DNA of 64,000 nucleotides from the NCBI RefSeq assembly GCF_009769735.1, contig NZ_WSRO01000002.1, positions 3,298,001-3,362,000 on the forward strand, in the 5' to 3' direction. A program made the position numbers and the translations under genes. Of this stretch, positions 35,299 to 44,751 are shown piece after piece. This DNA is from Streptomyces sp. BA2 (GTDB lineage Bacteria > Actinomycetota > Actinomycetes > Streptomycetales > Streptomycetaceae). Positions within the stretch are counted from its first letter, which is position 1. The number at the start of each line of letters is the position of its first letter. The notes under the pieces were generated by a model. It was not told the origin of the DNA, searched no databases, and worked only from the letters and a program-made list of their open reading frames with translations.

Positions 35299-37194
35299 TC
35301 AGCGACGCCCCCGTCGTACCTCCACGCTCAGGTTCCGTTCATCCAGCACCACGTGCACCCGCTCCCCCGCCGCCGTCACCCGCGTCCGCGCCTGTACCCC
35401 CTCCGGGAGGTCCGGGAGGACCGGGTTCACGCTGCATTCCGTCCGCACCCGGTCGAGGAGTTCCCGCATCTCCTTGGGGGCGGGGCGCGTGCCCAGGTAC
35501 CAGGCGACTCCCTCGCCGTACGCGTGGCGGGTCACCGCCGGGCCGCCGCCTTCGGGGTGTGAGATCACCGCCTCCGCGCCCTCCAGGTGGATCTCCTCCG
35601 ACCACGTGCCGTCGGGGCGGGGGTCGAACTCCTCCACGCGGAGGCCGAGCAGTTCACGGAAGGGGGCCGGGTAGCCGCCGAGGTGGACGCGGTCGTGTTC
35701 GTCCACGATTCCGGAGAAGTAGGACATGACGAGGGTGCCGCCCCCGTGGACGTACGCGCGGATTCGTTCCGCGGTTTCCTTCGTCACCGAGTAGAGGTTG
35801 GGGATCAGGAGCAGGCGGTACTTGGCCAACTCCGTCACGTCCGCGTCCGCCGGGACCACGTCACACGCCACCGACGCGTCGTACAGCGGCTTGTGGTGGG
35901 CCAGGGCCGCCTCCAGGAGCGTTACGTCCGCGCTCGGGTGCGCGTCCAGTTCCAGCGCCCACCAGCTGGGCCAGTCCAGGAGCAGCGCCGCGTCCGCCCG
36001 CTCGGGAAGGGAGCCCAGCAGGTCGGGGTGGTGCGCCAGTTCCGCGCCCAGGTCCCGCACCTCCCGGAAGATCCGCGTCTCGCGGCCCCCGTGCGGCACC
36101 ATCGCCGAGTGGAACTTCTCCGCTCCCCCGCGCGACTGCCGCCACTGAAAGAACAGCACCGAGTCCGCTCCGTGCGCCACCGCCTGCCAGCTGTCCAGGC
36201 GCATCCGGCCCGGGGGTTTTCTTCCGTTGCGCTCGCGCCAGTTCACCGCTCCCGGCGCCTGTTCGAGGAGCAGCCACGGCTGTCCCCCCTTCAGGCCGCG
36301 CATGACGTCGTAGGAGAAGGCCGTTCGGTGGAGCGACTCCGGATCGTGCGGGTCCGGGTACGAGTCGTACGCCACCACGTCCAGGTGCGGGGCCCACGCG
36401 AACAGGTCCAGCGTCTTCGCCACCGGGACGAAGTTCGTCGTCACGGGGATGTGCGGGGTGATGCGGGTCAGGACCTCCTTCTCCGCCAGGTAGCACGCGA
36501 GGAGCTCGTCCGACGAGAAGCGCCAGTAGTCGAGCTGCTGGGCCGGGTTGCGGAACGATGGGGCTTTGCGCGGGGTGTGGATCTCCTCGAAGGTGCCGTA
36601 GCGCTGCGACCAGAAGTCCGTCGACCATGCGTCGTTCAGGGCCGCGACCGTGCCGTAGCGCTCCCGCAGCCATGTACGGAACGCTGCCGTCGACACCTCG
36701 CAGTGGCAGTGGCGTGAGATGTGGCAGCCGTATTCGTTGCCGATGTGCCACAGGGCGAGGGCGGGGTGCGTGCCGTAGCGCGTGGCCAGGCGTTCCGCGA
36801 GGCGTACCGAATAGCGGCGGTGGACCGGGCTCGACGGGCACCAGTGCTGGCGGGAGCCGGGGTGCAGGCGGGTGCCGTCCTCAAGGACCGGGAGGGTCTC
36901 CGGGTGCAGGCGCGTCAGCCAGGGAGGTGGGGATGCCGTCATCGTGGCCAGACTCACCGCGACGCCTGTCTCCGCGAGGCGGTCCATGTGACCGTCCAGC
37001 CAGGTGAAGTCGTACGTTCCCGGGGCGGGCTCCGTCTTCGCCCACGAGAAGATCCCGAGCGTCACGAGGTTCACCCGCGCCTCGCGCATCAACTCGGAGT
37101 CCTCGGCGTGGACTTCCGGGCCCCACTGCTCGGGGTTGTAGTCACCCCCGTACCCCAGCGACGTAATCCGGTCGTAGAAGTGACTCAGTCTCAT
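35299..37194 (-). CDS. Beta-galactosidase, GH42
   Basis: A 631-residue intracellular glycoside hydrolase. The barrel begins LGYGGDYNPEQWG. The acid/base pair is Asn153-Glu154 in WHIGNEYGCHISRHCHC. The nucleophile Glu is in LLLEQAPGAVNW. Cys119, Cys157, Cys163 and Cys165 match the zinc cluster of GH42 enzymes. The trimerisation domain (LLDWPSWWALELDAHPSADV, GGTLVMSYFSGIVDEHDRV) and C-terminal beta domain are complete. There is no signal peptide, so its substrate must be imported, probably by the divergent ABC transporter. Its ATG overlaps the GntR stop (ATGA). Confidence 0.95.
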   Translation of the reverse strand: MRLSHFYDRITSLGYGGDYNPEQWGPEVHAEDSELMREARVNLVTLGIFSWAKTEPAPGTYDFTWLDGHMDRLAETGVAVSLATMTASPPPWLTRLHPETLPVLEDGTRLHPGSRQHWCPSSPVHRRYSVRLAERLATRYGTHPALALWHIGNEYGCHISRHCHCEVSTAAFRTWLRERYGTVAALNDAWSTDFWSQRYGTFEEIHTPRKAPSFRNPAQQLDYWRFSSDELLACYLAEKEVLTRITPHIPVTTNFVPVAKTLDLFAWAPHLDVVAYDSYPDPHDPESLHRTAFSYDVMRGLKGGQPWLLLEQAPGAVNWRERNGRKPPGRMRLDSWQAVAHGADSVLFFQWRQSRGGAEKFHSAMVPHGGRETRIFREVRDLGAELAHHPDLLGSLPERADAALLLDWPSWWALELDAHPSADVTLLEAALAHHKPLYDASVACDVVPADADVTELAKYRLLLIPNLYSVTKETAERIRAYVHGGGTLVMSYFSGIVDEHDRVHLGGYPAPFRELLGLRVEEFDPRPDGTWSEEIHLEGAEAVISHPEGGGPAVTRHAYGEGVAWYLGTRPAPKEMRELLDRVRTECSVNPVLPDLPEGVQARTRVTAAGERVHVVLDERNLSVEVRRGRR

Positions 37195-37937
37195 CCCACG
37201 CCCCTCGACTCCTGCCCCGACCGCGCCGCGATTCCCCGGAAGTGTTCCGCCATCGCCATCTGCGCCCGCTCCACGTCCCGTGCCCGCAGCGCCGTCACGA
37301 TGTCCCGGTGCCTGCGCACCGTCACGTCCGGCGCCGGATCGCGGGCCCACCCCCGCGCCCCCGCCACCCGGTTGAAGACGTTCCAGAACGCGCCGAGCAG
37401 CTGCGGCACCAGCTCGTTGCCCAGCGAGCGGTAGAGCGTCTCGTGGAACTCGCGGTCAAGGTCCGGGAAGGCCGCGCCGCCGTCCGCTGATTCCTCCATC
37501 TTGCGTACCAACGACTCCAGTTGGCACAGTTCCTCGTCCGTGAGCAGCACCGCGACCCGCCGCACCAGGCCCTCCTCCAGCACTTCCCGCACCTGGAGGA
37601 TCTCGGCCAGCGCATGGGTGTCGTCCGCCAGCTGCACCAACGTACGGAACGTGAGGCCGTCGGCCAGCGGCATCAGCGACGCCTGCCCCACATACGTCCC
37701 GTAGCCGTGTCTTATCTCCACGATGTCCAGGGCCTGGAGCGCCTTGAGCGCCTCGCGCACCGAGTTCCTGCTGACCCCCAGCTCTTCCATCAACTCGGCC
37801 TCGGTGGGCAGCAGCGCGCCCGGCCGTAGCCCTCTGTCGAGGATCAACTGCATGACCGCGCGCCGGACTTGGCTGCCCACGCGCCGTTCGCGGACTGGCT
37901 CCTGAGGCATGCGGCACATCGTAGGCACGGACGACAT
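37191..37937 (-). CDS. FadR-type GntR regulator of the GH42/ABC cluster
   Basis: A 248-residue regulator. Residues 15-85 are the GntR winged helix (LILDRGLRPGALLPTEAELM, LGVSRNSVREALKALQALDI, RHGYGTYV). Residues 100-235 are the all-helical FCD domain with HAL and the metal-type His in FHETLYRSLGN and RRHRDIVTALRARD. Start ATG 37937 has GGAGGTGGG upstream; ATG 37919 and 37910 are alternatives. It is translationally coupled to GH42 and divergent from the importer operon. Matching motifs on both promoters suggest it represses both. Confidence 0.92.
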   Translation of the reverse strand: MSSVPTMCRMPQEPVRERRVGSQVRRAVMQLILDRGLRPGALLPTEAELMEELGVSRNSVREALKALQALDIVEIRHGYGTYVGQASLMPLADGLTFRTLVQLADDTHALAEILQVREVLEEGLVRRVAVLLTDEELCQLESLVRKMEESADGGAAFPDLDREFHETLYRSLGNELVPQLLGAFWNVFNRVAGARGWARDPAPDVTVRRHRDIVTALRARDVERAQMAMAEHFRGIAARSGQESRGVG

Positions 37938-38062
37938 CCCACGTCCCACCTCCGGACCGACATCGTTCCGCACGGCCCGGATTCGGATCCGTGCGCGATC
38001 TCTTGACCGGCCCTCGTGGCGCTCTTATGGTCGCCACGCCACCATGACGTAGGACGTGGGAT
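37936..38062. promoter_or_regulatory. Divergent promoters with two matching GGACGTGGGAT operators
   Basis: GGACGTGGGAT occurs on the plus strand at 38052-38062, within GACGTAGGACGTGGGAT. The minus strand at 37936-37950 reads GGTGGGACGTGGGAT, at the GntR start codon. Each is a tandem GTRGGACGTGGG unit. One site sits in front of each transcription unit, as expected for the encoded GntR repressor. Confidence 0.6.
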
Positions 38063-38079
38063 CTCTCAAGGGAGACACA

Positions 38080-39738
38080 GTGAGCGACCACAAGACCCGC
38101 ATCGGCTCCACCGGAGACACCGGACCCGCACCGGACCGTCGGTCCTTCCTCAAGTACACCGGTGCGCTGGGCGCGGCCGCCGCCATCACCACCACGCTCT
38201 CCGCCTGCTCGTCGGGGCCCGAGTCCACGAACGACGCCGGGGGAGGCGGCGGCAAGGGCGGTGATTCCACCCTCACCGCCGTCATCGGCTATGGCAACGA
38301 CGGCAGTTGGGATCCCACGCAGACGGCGTCCGCCTTCGCGATGGCCGGCAACGAGCACATCTACGAGGGGCTCCTGGGCACGGACCCCATCACCCGCGAG
38401 CCGTACGCCGCGCTCGCCACGGAGGTCCCCACCGACGACAAGGCGACGACCTGGAAGTTCACGTTGCGGCCCGGCGCCAAGTGGCACGACGGGAAGCCCG
38501 TGACCGCCGACGACGTGGTGTTCGTCTTCGACCGCATCCTGGATCCGAAGACGCAGACCCTGGCCAAGGGCTTCTTCGAGAGCTGGCTGAAGGAGGTCAA
38601 GAAGGTCGACGCGACCTCCGTCGAGCTCGTCCTGAAGTTCCCGTTCCCGGACGGCCTCGCCCGCCTCTCCCTCGCCAAGATCATGCCGAAGCACGTCTTC
38701 TCCAAGCCGGGCGCCTGGGACGACGCGACCAAGGGCAAGGCGGTGGGCTCGGGCCCGTACAAGCAGGCGTCGCACGCCCCGAAGTCCAACACCACCTTTG
38801 AGGCCTTCGACGACTACAACGGCCCGCGCAAGGCAGCCTTCAAGAAGATGAACTGGCTGACCATCGTGGACGCGGCACCCCGCGTCGCGAAGATCTCCGG
38901 CGGCAGCGCGGACTCGGAGATCGCGGACAACATCCCGTACGCCAACATCGAGCAGCTCAAGAAGGGCGGGCTCACCGTCGAGGGCGGGGCGGGGATGAAC
39001 AACCTGTTCCTGATGTTCAACACCGCGCACAAGCCCTTCGACGACGTACGCGTGCGCCAGGCCCTGCACTACGCCATCGACACCGAGAAGATGATCCAGG
39101 TCGCGCTCAAGGGCCATGGCAAGGCGTCGACTTCGTTCCTCAACGAGGCCAACCCCGCCTATCGCCCGGCGAAGACGGTCTACGCGTACGACCCCGAGAA
39201 GGCGAAGAAGCTCCTGAAGGAGGCGGGGGTCAAGGAACTCTCCGTCAACCTCATGGCGGTGAACGTGAGTTGGATCGTCGACTGCCTGCCGACCATCAAG
39301 GCCTCGTGGGACGCGATCGGCGTCAAGACGACCCTGGACCCGCAGGAGACCACGGCCGTCTTCACCAAGATGGACCAGAAGAAGGACTACCAGATCGTCG
39401 CGGCCGCATCGAACCCCAACCAGTTCGGCATCGACCCCGACCTGATCATGCACTACAACTACGGGCCCGAGAACCTGTGGATGGGATACGCCCGCTGGGC
39501 GGGCAACTCCACCGCCAAGAAGCTCTTCAAGGACATGGACCAGGCGACGCGGGAACCCGACGCGACCAAGAAGAAGGCCATGGTCCAGGACTACATCGAC
39601 ATCGTCGCCGAGCAGGCGGTGATCTATCCGGTCGTCCACAACGAGCTGATGACCGCCTGGGACCCGAAGAAGCTCACCGGCATCAAGGCCCAGCCCTATC
39701 CGGGCATCAATCTCCTCCAGGCCAAGTGGGCCGGCTAG
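38080..39738 (+). CDS. ABC transporter substrate-binding lipoprotein (peptide/oligosaccharide SBP_bac_5 family)
   Basis: A 552-residue exported receptor. The N-terminus has a twin-arginine motif (RRSFLKYTG, Arg20-Arg21) combined with a lipobox LSAC at Cys43, so it is probably a Tat-exported lipoprotein. The SBP_bac_5 core is evident from NEHIYEGLLGTDPITREPYA, WKFTLRPGAKWHDGKPVTAD, GSGPYKQ and RVRQALHYAIDTEKM. Family members bind oligopeptides, nickel or oligosaccharides. With the adjacent GH42 gene, a galactoside-containing ligand is plausible. GTG 38080 follows GGGAGA. Confidence 0.9.
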   Translation: MSDHKTRIGSTGDTGPAPDRRSFLKYTGALGAAAAITTTLSACSSGPESTNDAGGGGGKGGDSTLTAVIGYGNDGSWDPTQTASAFAMAGNEHIYEGLLGTDPITREPYAALATEVPTDDKATTWKFTLRPGAKWHDGKPVTADDVVFVFDRILDPKTQTLAKGFFESWLKEVKKVDATSVELVLKFPFPDGLARLSLAKIMPKHVFSKPGAWDDATKGKAVGSGPYKQASHAPKSNTTFEAFDDYNGPRKAAFKKMNWLTIVDAAPRVAKISGGSADSEIADNIPYANIEQLKKGGLTVEGGAGMNNLFLMFNTAHKPFDDVRVRQALHYAIDTEKMIQVALKGHGKASTSFLNEANPAYRPAKTVYAYDPEKAKKLLKEAGVKELSVNLMAVNVSWIVDCLPTIKASWDAIGVKTTLDPQETTAVFTKMDQKKDYQIVAAASNPNQFGIDPDLIMHYNYGPENLWMGYARWAGNSTAKKLFKDMDQATREPDATKKKAMVQDYIDIVAEQAVIYPVVHNELMTAWDPKKLTGIKAQPYPGINLLQAKWAG

Positions 39739-39786
39739 CCACCGGCCCCCGCTGTCGGCCCGTAAGACCGTTGGGAGTCGTACGCC

Positions 39787-40746
39787 GTGACCGCGATGTT
39801 AAGAATCCTGGCCCGCCGCCTCGCCCTCCTCGTCCCGCTGCTGCTCGGCATCGTCCTTTTCGTGTTCCTCGTGATGCGGTTCTCGGACGTCGATCCGGCG
39901 TCGGCGTTCTTCCAGGGCGCCAATCCGACCGAGCAGCAACTGCACGACTTCCGCGAGGAGAACGGGCTGCTCGATCCGCTGCCGGTGCGCTACGTCGCGT
40001 TCGTCGGTGATCTGGTCCAGGGCGACATGGGCATCAGCGTGCTCACCCGCTCACCGGTGGTGGACCAGGTCACCACCGCCCTTCCGCTCACCGTGCAGCT
40101 GACCTTCATGGGTCTCGGCATCGCGGTGGTCATCTCGCTGCTGCTCGGCGTGACCGCGGCGATCTACCGCGACCGGCTGCCCGACCAGCTGATCCGCGTC
40201 ATCTCGCTGACCGGCGTTGCGGCGCCCGGCTTCTGGCTCGCGCTGCTGATGATCCAGTACCTGGCGGTGGAGGCGGGCTGGTTCCCGACCGGCGGATACG
40301 TCAACCCCGGTGACTCACTGAGCGGTTGGCTCAAGACCATGACGCTCCCCGCCTTCGCGCTGTCGCTCCCCGTGGCTGCCGGGCTCACCCGCATCATCCG
40401 TACGGCCGTGGTCGAGGAGCTCGACAAGGACTACGTACGGACGGCGATCGGCAGCGGCCTGCCACCGGTCGTCGTGGTCAGCCGCAACGTCCTGCGCAAC
40501 GCCCTCATCAACCCGCTGACCGTGCTCGGCCTGCGCGTCGGCTATCTGCTCGGTGGCGCGGTCGTCATCGAGACGATCTTCTCGCTGCCCGGCATGGGGA
40601 AGCTGATGATCGACGCCGTGAAGAACGGCGACCCGGCCGTCGTGCAGGGGGTCGTCATCACGACGGCCGTCGGATTCGTGGTCGTGAACCTGGTCCTCGA
40701 CATCCTCCATCTGCTGGTCAATCCGCGCCTGAGGGGGACCGCCTGA
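39787..40746 (+). CDS. ABC transporter permease, DppB type
   Basis: A 319-residue inner-membrane permease with six helices. It has the DppB N-terminus (ARRLALLVPLLLGIVLFVFL), ENGLLDPLPVRYVAFVGDLV and the EAA-type loop ELDKDYVRTAIGSGLPPVVV. GTG 39787 starts it; ATG 39796 is a close alternative. 48 bp separate it from the SBP gene. Its stop overlaps the next start (TGATG). It pairs with the permease half of the following fusion protein. Confidence 0.93.
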   Translation: MTAMLRILARRLALLVPLLLGIVLFVFLVMRFSDVDPASAFFQGANPTEQQLHDFREENGLLDPLPVRYVAFVGDLVQGDMGISVLTRSPVVDQVTTALPLTVQLTFMGLGIAVVISLLLGVTAAIYRDRLPDQLIRVISLTGVAAPGFWLALLMIQYLAVEAGWFPTGGYVNPGDSLSGWLKTMTLPAFALSLPVAAGLTRIIRTAVVEELDKDYVRTAIGSGLPPVVVVSRNVLRNALINPLTVLGLRVGYLLGGAVVIETIFSLPGMGKLMIDAVKNGDPAVVQGVVITTAVGFVVVNLVLDILHLLVNPRLRGTA

Positions 40747-42737
40747 TGATCATGTCGCGCAAGGCTCTGGCCGAGCGGCTCTCGCAGCCCGGCATCCGCA
40801 TCCGCTCCCTGCGCAGGCTGCCGGTCCTCTCCCGGATCGCGGTGGCCGTCGTCGGCGTCGTCGTCCTCGTCGCGCTCTTCGCACCGCTGATCGCCCCGCA
40901 CGACCCGCTCGACCAGCAGCCGCAGGTCGACGGCACGGGACATCCGTCGGGCGACCACTGGATGGGTCAGGACAGCCTGGGCCGGGACATCCTCAGCCGG
41001 CTGATGTACGGGGCGCGCTGGTCCCTGGCGATCGGGCTCGGGGCGACGCTGCTCGCCCTCATCGTGGGCGCGTTGCTCGGGGCGATCGCGGCGACCTCGC
41101 GCAAGGCGGTCGACGAGACGCTGATGCGGTGCCTGGACGTCGTCATGGCGTTCCCGGGGATCGCGCTCGCGGCCGTCCTCGTGGCGGTCTTCGGCGGCGG
41201 CATCCTCGTCCTGATCTGCGCCATCGCGTTCCTGTTCACCCCACCGATCGCACGGGTCGTACGGGCGAACGTGATGGATCAGTACGGCGAGGACTATGTC
41301 GTCGCCGAACGCATCATCGGTGCCCGCACCCCGCACATCCTCATCAGGCACGTGGCCATCAATTGCGCGGCGCCGATCCTGGTGTTCTGCACGGTGCAGG
41401 TCGCCGAGGCCATCGTCTTCGAGGCCTCGCTGTCGTTCATCGGCGCGGGAGTGCGGCCCCCGGACCCGTCCTGGGGCAGCGTCATCGCCGACGGCAAGAA
41501 CATGGTGCTGCTCGGCGGCTGGTGGGCGACGGTCTTCCCCGGCCTCCTGATGCTGATCACGGTCCTTGCCCTGAACATCCTCTCCGAGGGCGTGTCGGAC
41601 GCGTGGGCGGCGCCCGCGACCCGCGACGTGCCGGGCGCGGCCCGCAAGGAGGACCGCCTCGAAGCGCCCGAGCCGGGCAGCGGCAAGGTCCTTGAGCTGC
41701 CGGGCCTGACGGAGGCGGCCGAGCGCCTGCGCTCACGCGCACGGCCGCTGCCCGAGGGGACTCCGGTCCTGACCGTCTCCGACCTCACGATCGGCTTCGA
41801 CGCCCGCCACGGCGGCGTCGACATCGTCGACGGCATCAGCTTCCACGTCAGGCCGGGCGAAGTCCTCGGCCTGGTCGGGGAGTCGGGCTGCGGCAAGTCG
41901 CTCACCGCGCTGACCGTGATGGGCCTGGAGCCGAAGGGCGCCCGCATCGGCGGCCAAGTCACCTTCAACGGCGAGCAGTTGATCGGCATGCCGATGCGCG
42001 CCCGCAGGCGACTGCTCGGCCACGACATGGCGATGATCTACCAGGACGCGCTGTCGTCCCTCAACCCCGCGATGACGGTCCGCTCCCAGCTCAAACAGGT
42101 CGTACGCAGGGGAGGGCGCCGCACGGCGGTCGAGCTCCTCGAACTGGTCGGCCTCGACCCGGACCGCACCCTGCGCAGCTACCCGCACGAACTGTCCGGC
42201 GGCCAGCGCCAGCGCGTCCTGATCGCGATGGCGCTCTCCCGCGACCCGAAACTGATCGTCGCGGACGAACCGACGACGGCCCTGGACGTCACCGTCCAGG
42301 CCCAGGTCATCCAACTCCTCCTGCGCCTGCGCGAAGAACTGGGCTTCGCGCTGATCCTCGTATCGCACGACCTGGCCCTGGTCGCGGACGTCACCGACCG
42401 GGTGGTGGTGATGTACGGGGGCCAGATCGTCGAGACGGGCGTGACGGCGGACCTCGTCGAGGCACCGTCGCACCACTACACGCGCGGCCTGCTCGGCTCG
42501 GTACTCTCGCTCGAATCGGCGGCGCAGCGCCTGACGCAGATCAAGGGCGTCGTCCCGTCGCCCGCCGACTTCCCTGCGGGCTGCCGGTTCGCGGACCGCT
42601 GCCCCCTGGCGAGCGAGGTGTGCCGCACGACGGCGCCCGAACTCGTCGGCGGGGCACGGCACTCCATCGCCTGCCACCATCCGGCGCAACAACCGCCACC
42701 GGTGCCGCACCCCAGGGGAAGCGAGGCCCTCAAGTGA
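40746..42737 (+). CDS. Fused ABC permease (DppC type) and ATPase (DppD type)
   Basis: A 663-residue fusion. Residues 1-290 are a DppC permease (GQDSLGRDILSRLMYGARWS, EAA loop YVVAERIIGARTPHILIRHV, SLSFIGAGVRPPDPSWG). A linker of about 45 residues (REDRLEAPEPGSG-like, KEDRLEAPEPGSGKVLEL) joins it to a DppD ATPase: Walker A GESGCGKS, signature LSGGQRQRV, Walker B LIVADEPTTALD, and the C-terminal oligopeptide domain with Cys residues (AGCRFADRCPLASEVC). The fusion keeps permease and ATPase in fixed 1:1 ratio. From memory it is known in several streptomycete transporters. ATG 40746 opens it. Confidence 0.93.
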   Translation: MIMSRKALAERLSQPGIRIRSLRRLPVLSRIAVAVVGVVVLVALFAPLIAPHDPLDQQPQVDGTGHPSGDHWMGQDSLGRDILSRLMYGARWSLAIGLGATLLALIVGALLGAIAATSRKAVDETLMRCLDVVMAFPGIALAAVLVAVFGGGILVLICAIAFLFTPPIARVVRANVMDQYGEDYVVAERIIGARTPHILIRHVAINCAAPILVFCTVQVAEAIVFEASLSFIGAGVRPPDPSWGSVIADGKNMVLLGGWWATVFPGLLMLITVLALNILSEGVSDAWAAPATRDVPGAARKEDRLEAPEPGSGKVLELPGLTEAAERLRSRARPLPEGTPVLTVSDLTIGFDARHGGVDIVDGISFHVRPGEVLGLVGESGCGKSLTALTVMGLEPKGARIGGQVTFNGEQLIGMPMRARRRLLGHDMAMIYQDALSSLNPAMTVRSQLKQVVRRGGRRTAVELLELVGLDPDRTLRSYPHELSGGQRQRVLIAMALSRDPKLIVADEPTTALDVTVQAQVIQLLLRLREELGFALILVSHDLALVADVTDRVVVMYGGQIVETGVTADLVEAPSHHYTRGLLGSVLSLESAAQRLTQIKGVVPSPADFPAGCRFADRCPLASEVCRTTAPELVGGARHSIACHHPAQQPPPVPHPRGSEALK

Positions 42738-43801
42738 CCGCTCTCATCTCGCTGTCCGACGCGCACGTCGTGCACAGGGCCCGCTCGGGCGGGCTGTTCT
42801 CGCGTGACCGTGTGTACGCCCTGACCGGCGCCGATCTGACCATCGCGTCCGGCGAGACGGTGGGCGTCGTGGGCGAGTCGGGGTGCGGCAAGTCGACGCT
42901 CGCGAAGGTCCTGGTGGGGGTGCAGCGGCCCACGGCGGGCACGGTGTCCTTCCGGGGACGCGACCTGTGGACGATGAAGCCCGCCGAGCGGCGGACCGCG
43001 GTCGGCCGGAACACCGCCATGATCTTCCAGGACCCGTCGACGGCACTGAATCGCAGGCTGACGGTACGGCAGATTCTCCGGGACCCGCTGGACGTCCACA
43101 GGATGGGGACGTCCGCCCACCGTGACGCACGGGTCCGGGAGTTGATGTCACTGGTGGGCCTCCCCAAGGTCTTGGCGGACGGTCTACCCGGTCAGCTCTC
43201 GGGCGGACAACGCCAACGCGTGGCGATCGCACGCGCCCTCGCCCTCGAACCGGAGCTGGTGGTGGCGGACGAGCCGACGAGCGCGCTCGACGTCTCCGTG
43301 CGCGCCCAGATCCTCAACCTCCTCCTGGACCTCAAGGAGCGGCTCGGCCTGGCCCTGGTCTTCGTGTCGCACGACATCCAGACGGTGCGGCGGATGAGCG
43401 ACCGCGTCATCACCATGTATCTGGGCAGAATCGTGGAGGAGTCACCGGCGCAGGAGATCCTGGACAGAGCACGCCACCCTTATACGCGCGCGCTGTTCTC
43501 CGCGACGCCCGGCCTCCTCGACCCCATCGACCCGATCCCGCTCGTCGGCCCGGTGCCTTCGGCCACGCGACCGCCCAGCGGATGCCCGTTCCGTACGAGG
43601 TGCTGGAAGGCGGACGAGGCCTGCGCCGCCACCATGCCGGACTTCGCGCTCTCCGCGTCGACGGAGGGGTCCGGGGAGGGGCCCGGGGAAGGATCCGGGC
43701 ACCGCTACCGCTGCCACCACCCTGTGCGGGACGGCCAGTCCACGCACGAGCTAGTGATCCAGTCCGCCGCCACGGACGCGAGCCCCAGGGAGACTCCATG
43801 A
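42734..43801 (+). CDS. ABC transporter ATP-binding protein, DppF type
   Basis: A 355-residue ATPase. Walker A GESGCGKSTLAKVLVG, signature LSGGQRQRVAIARAL, Walker B LVVADEPTSALD, switch VFVSHDIQTV. The oligopeptide-transporter C-terminal domain has a Cys motif (SGCPFRTRCWKADEAC), which in related proteins binds a FeS cluster or metal. It continues into a Gly/Glu/Ser tail. GTG 42734 overlaps the preceding stop (GTGA). Together with the fused DppD half it forms the ATPase heterodimer of the importer. Confidence 0.93.
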   Translation: MTALISLSDAHVVHRARSGGLFSRDRVYALTGADLTIASGETVGVVGESGCGKSTLAKVLVGVQRPTAGTVSFRGRDLWTMKPAERRTAVGRNTAMIFQDPSTALNRRLTVRQILRDPLDVHRMGTSAHRDARVRELMSLVGLPKVLADGLPGQLSGGQRQRVAIARALALEPELVVADEPTSALDVSVRAQILNLLLDLKERLGLALVFVSHDIQTVRRMSDRVITMYLGRIVEESPAQEILDRARHPYTRALFSATPGLLDPIDPIPLVGPVPSATRPPSGCPFRTRCWKADEACAATMPDFALSASTEGSGEGPGEGSGHRYRCHHPVRDGQSTHELVIQSAATDASPRETP

Positions 43802-44733
43802 CCATGCCCACCCCGCTGACCGGTGTCGTTCCCCCCGTCTGCACTCCTCTGACACCGGACCACGAGGTGGACACGGCGTCACTCGTCAGGCTGGTCGACC
43901 ACTTGGTGTCGGGCGGGGTGGACGGCTTGTTCGTCCTCGGCTCGTCGTCGGAGGCGGCGTACCTGACGGATGCTCAGCGGCGGGTCGTGATCGACACGGT
44001 GGCGGGGCACGTCGGGGGCCAACTCCCGGTCCTGGCAGGGGCGATCGACATGGCGACGCCACGGGTCCTCGACCACGTCCGCGCGGTGACGGCGGCCGGG
44101 GCGGACGGTGTGGTGGTGACGGCACCCTTCTACACGCGCACGCACCCGGCGGAGGTGGCCCGCCACTTCCGCGTGATCGCTGCCCGCTCGGCGGTGCCGG
44201 TGTTCGCGTACGACCTCCCTGCCTCGGTCCACTCCAAACTGGGCGCGGAGCTGGTTCTGGAGCTGGCGGCGGAGGGGGTCCTTGCTGGGTTGAAGGACTC
44301 CAGCGGGGATGAGGGGAACTTCCGGGAGGTGGTCCTTGGCGCGCGGGGGCGGGCGGACGTCTCGGGGTTCAGTGTGCTGACGGGGTCGGAGACGACGGTG
44401 GATGCGGCGCTTGCGATGGGGGCGGATGGGGTGGTTCCGGGGCTGGGGAACGTGGACCCCGGGGGGTATGCGCGGTTGTACCGGTACTGCCGGGAGGGGG
44501 ACTGGGGGCGGGCTCGGGTGGAGCAGGAGCGGTTGTGCGGGCTTTTCGGGATGGTGCGGGTCGGGGACGGCGGTCGGATGGGGGGTAGCTCGTCCGCGCT
44601 GGGCGCCTTCAAGGCGGCGCTGCACCTACGGGGCTTGATCGCCTGCCCCGCTACTGCGGAGCCGCAGGTTCCGTTGTCTTCCGGGGAGGTTGAGCGGGTG
44701 GGGAAGTTCTTGGCGGGGGCGGGGTTGTTGTAG
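43798..44733 (+). CDS. DapA/NanA-superfamily aldolase or lyase
   Basis: A 311-residue TIM-barrel lyase that uses a Schiff base. The Lys is Lys166 in AGLKDSSGDEGNF, and Tyr138 sits in VFAYDLPASVH. The substrate loop reads LGSSSEAAYLT in place of the GTTGE of dihydrodipicolinate synthase, which argues for a sugar-acid aldolase or dehydratase (KDG aldolase, N-acetylneuraminate lyase or similar). It closes the importer operon with an ATGA overlap. That fits degradation of the imported ligand rather than lysine synthesis. The exact substrate is unknown. Confidence 0.85.
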   Translation: MTMPTPLTGVVPPVCTPLTPDHEVDTASLVRLVDHLVSGGVDGLFVLGSSSEAAYLTDAQRRVVIDTVAGHVGGQLPVLAGAIDMATPRVLDHVRAVTAAGADGVVVTAPFYTRTHPAEVARHFRVIAARSAVPVFAYDLPASVHSKLGAELVLELAAEGVLAGLKDSSGDEGNFREVVLGARGRADVSGFSVLTGSETTVDAALAMGADGVVPGLGNVDPGGYARLYRYCREGDWGRARVEQERLCGLFGMVRVGDGGRMGGSSSALGAFKAALHLRGLIACPATAEPQVPLSSGEVERVGKFLAGAGLL

Positions 44734-44751
44734 GAGCGGTCCCTGCGGGGC

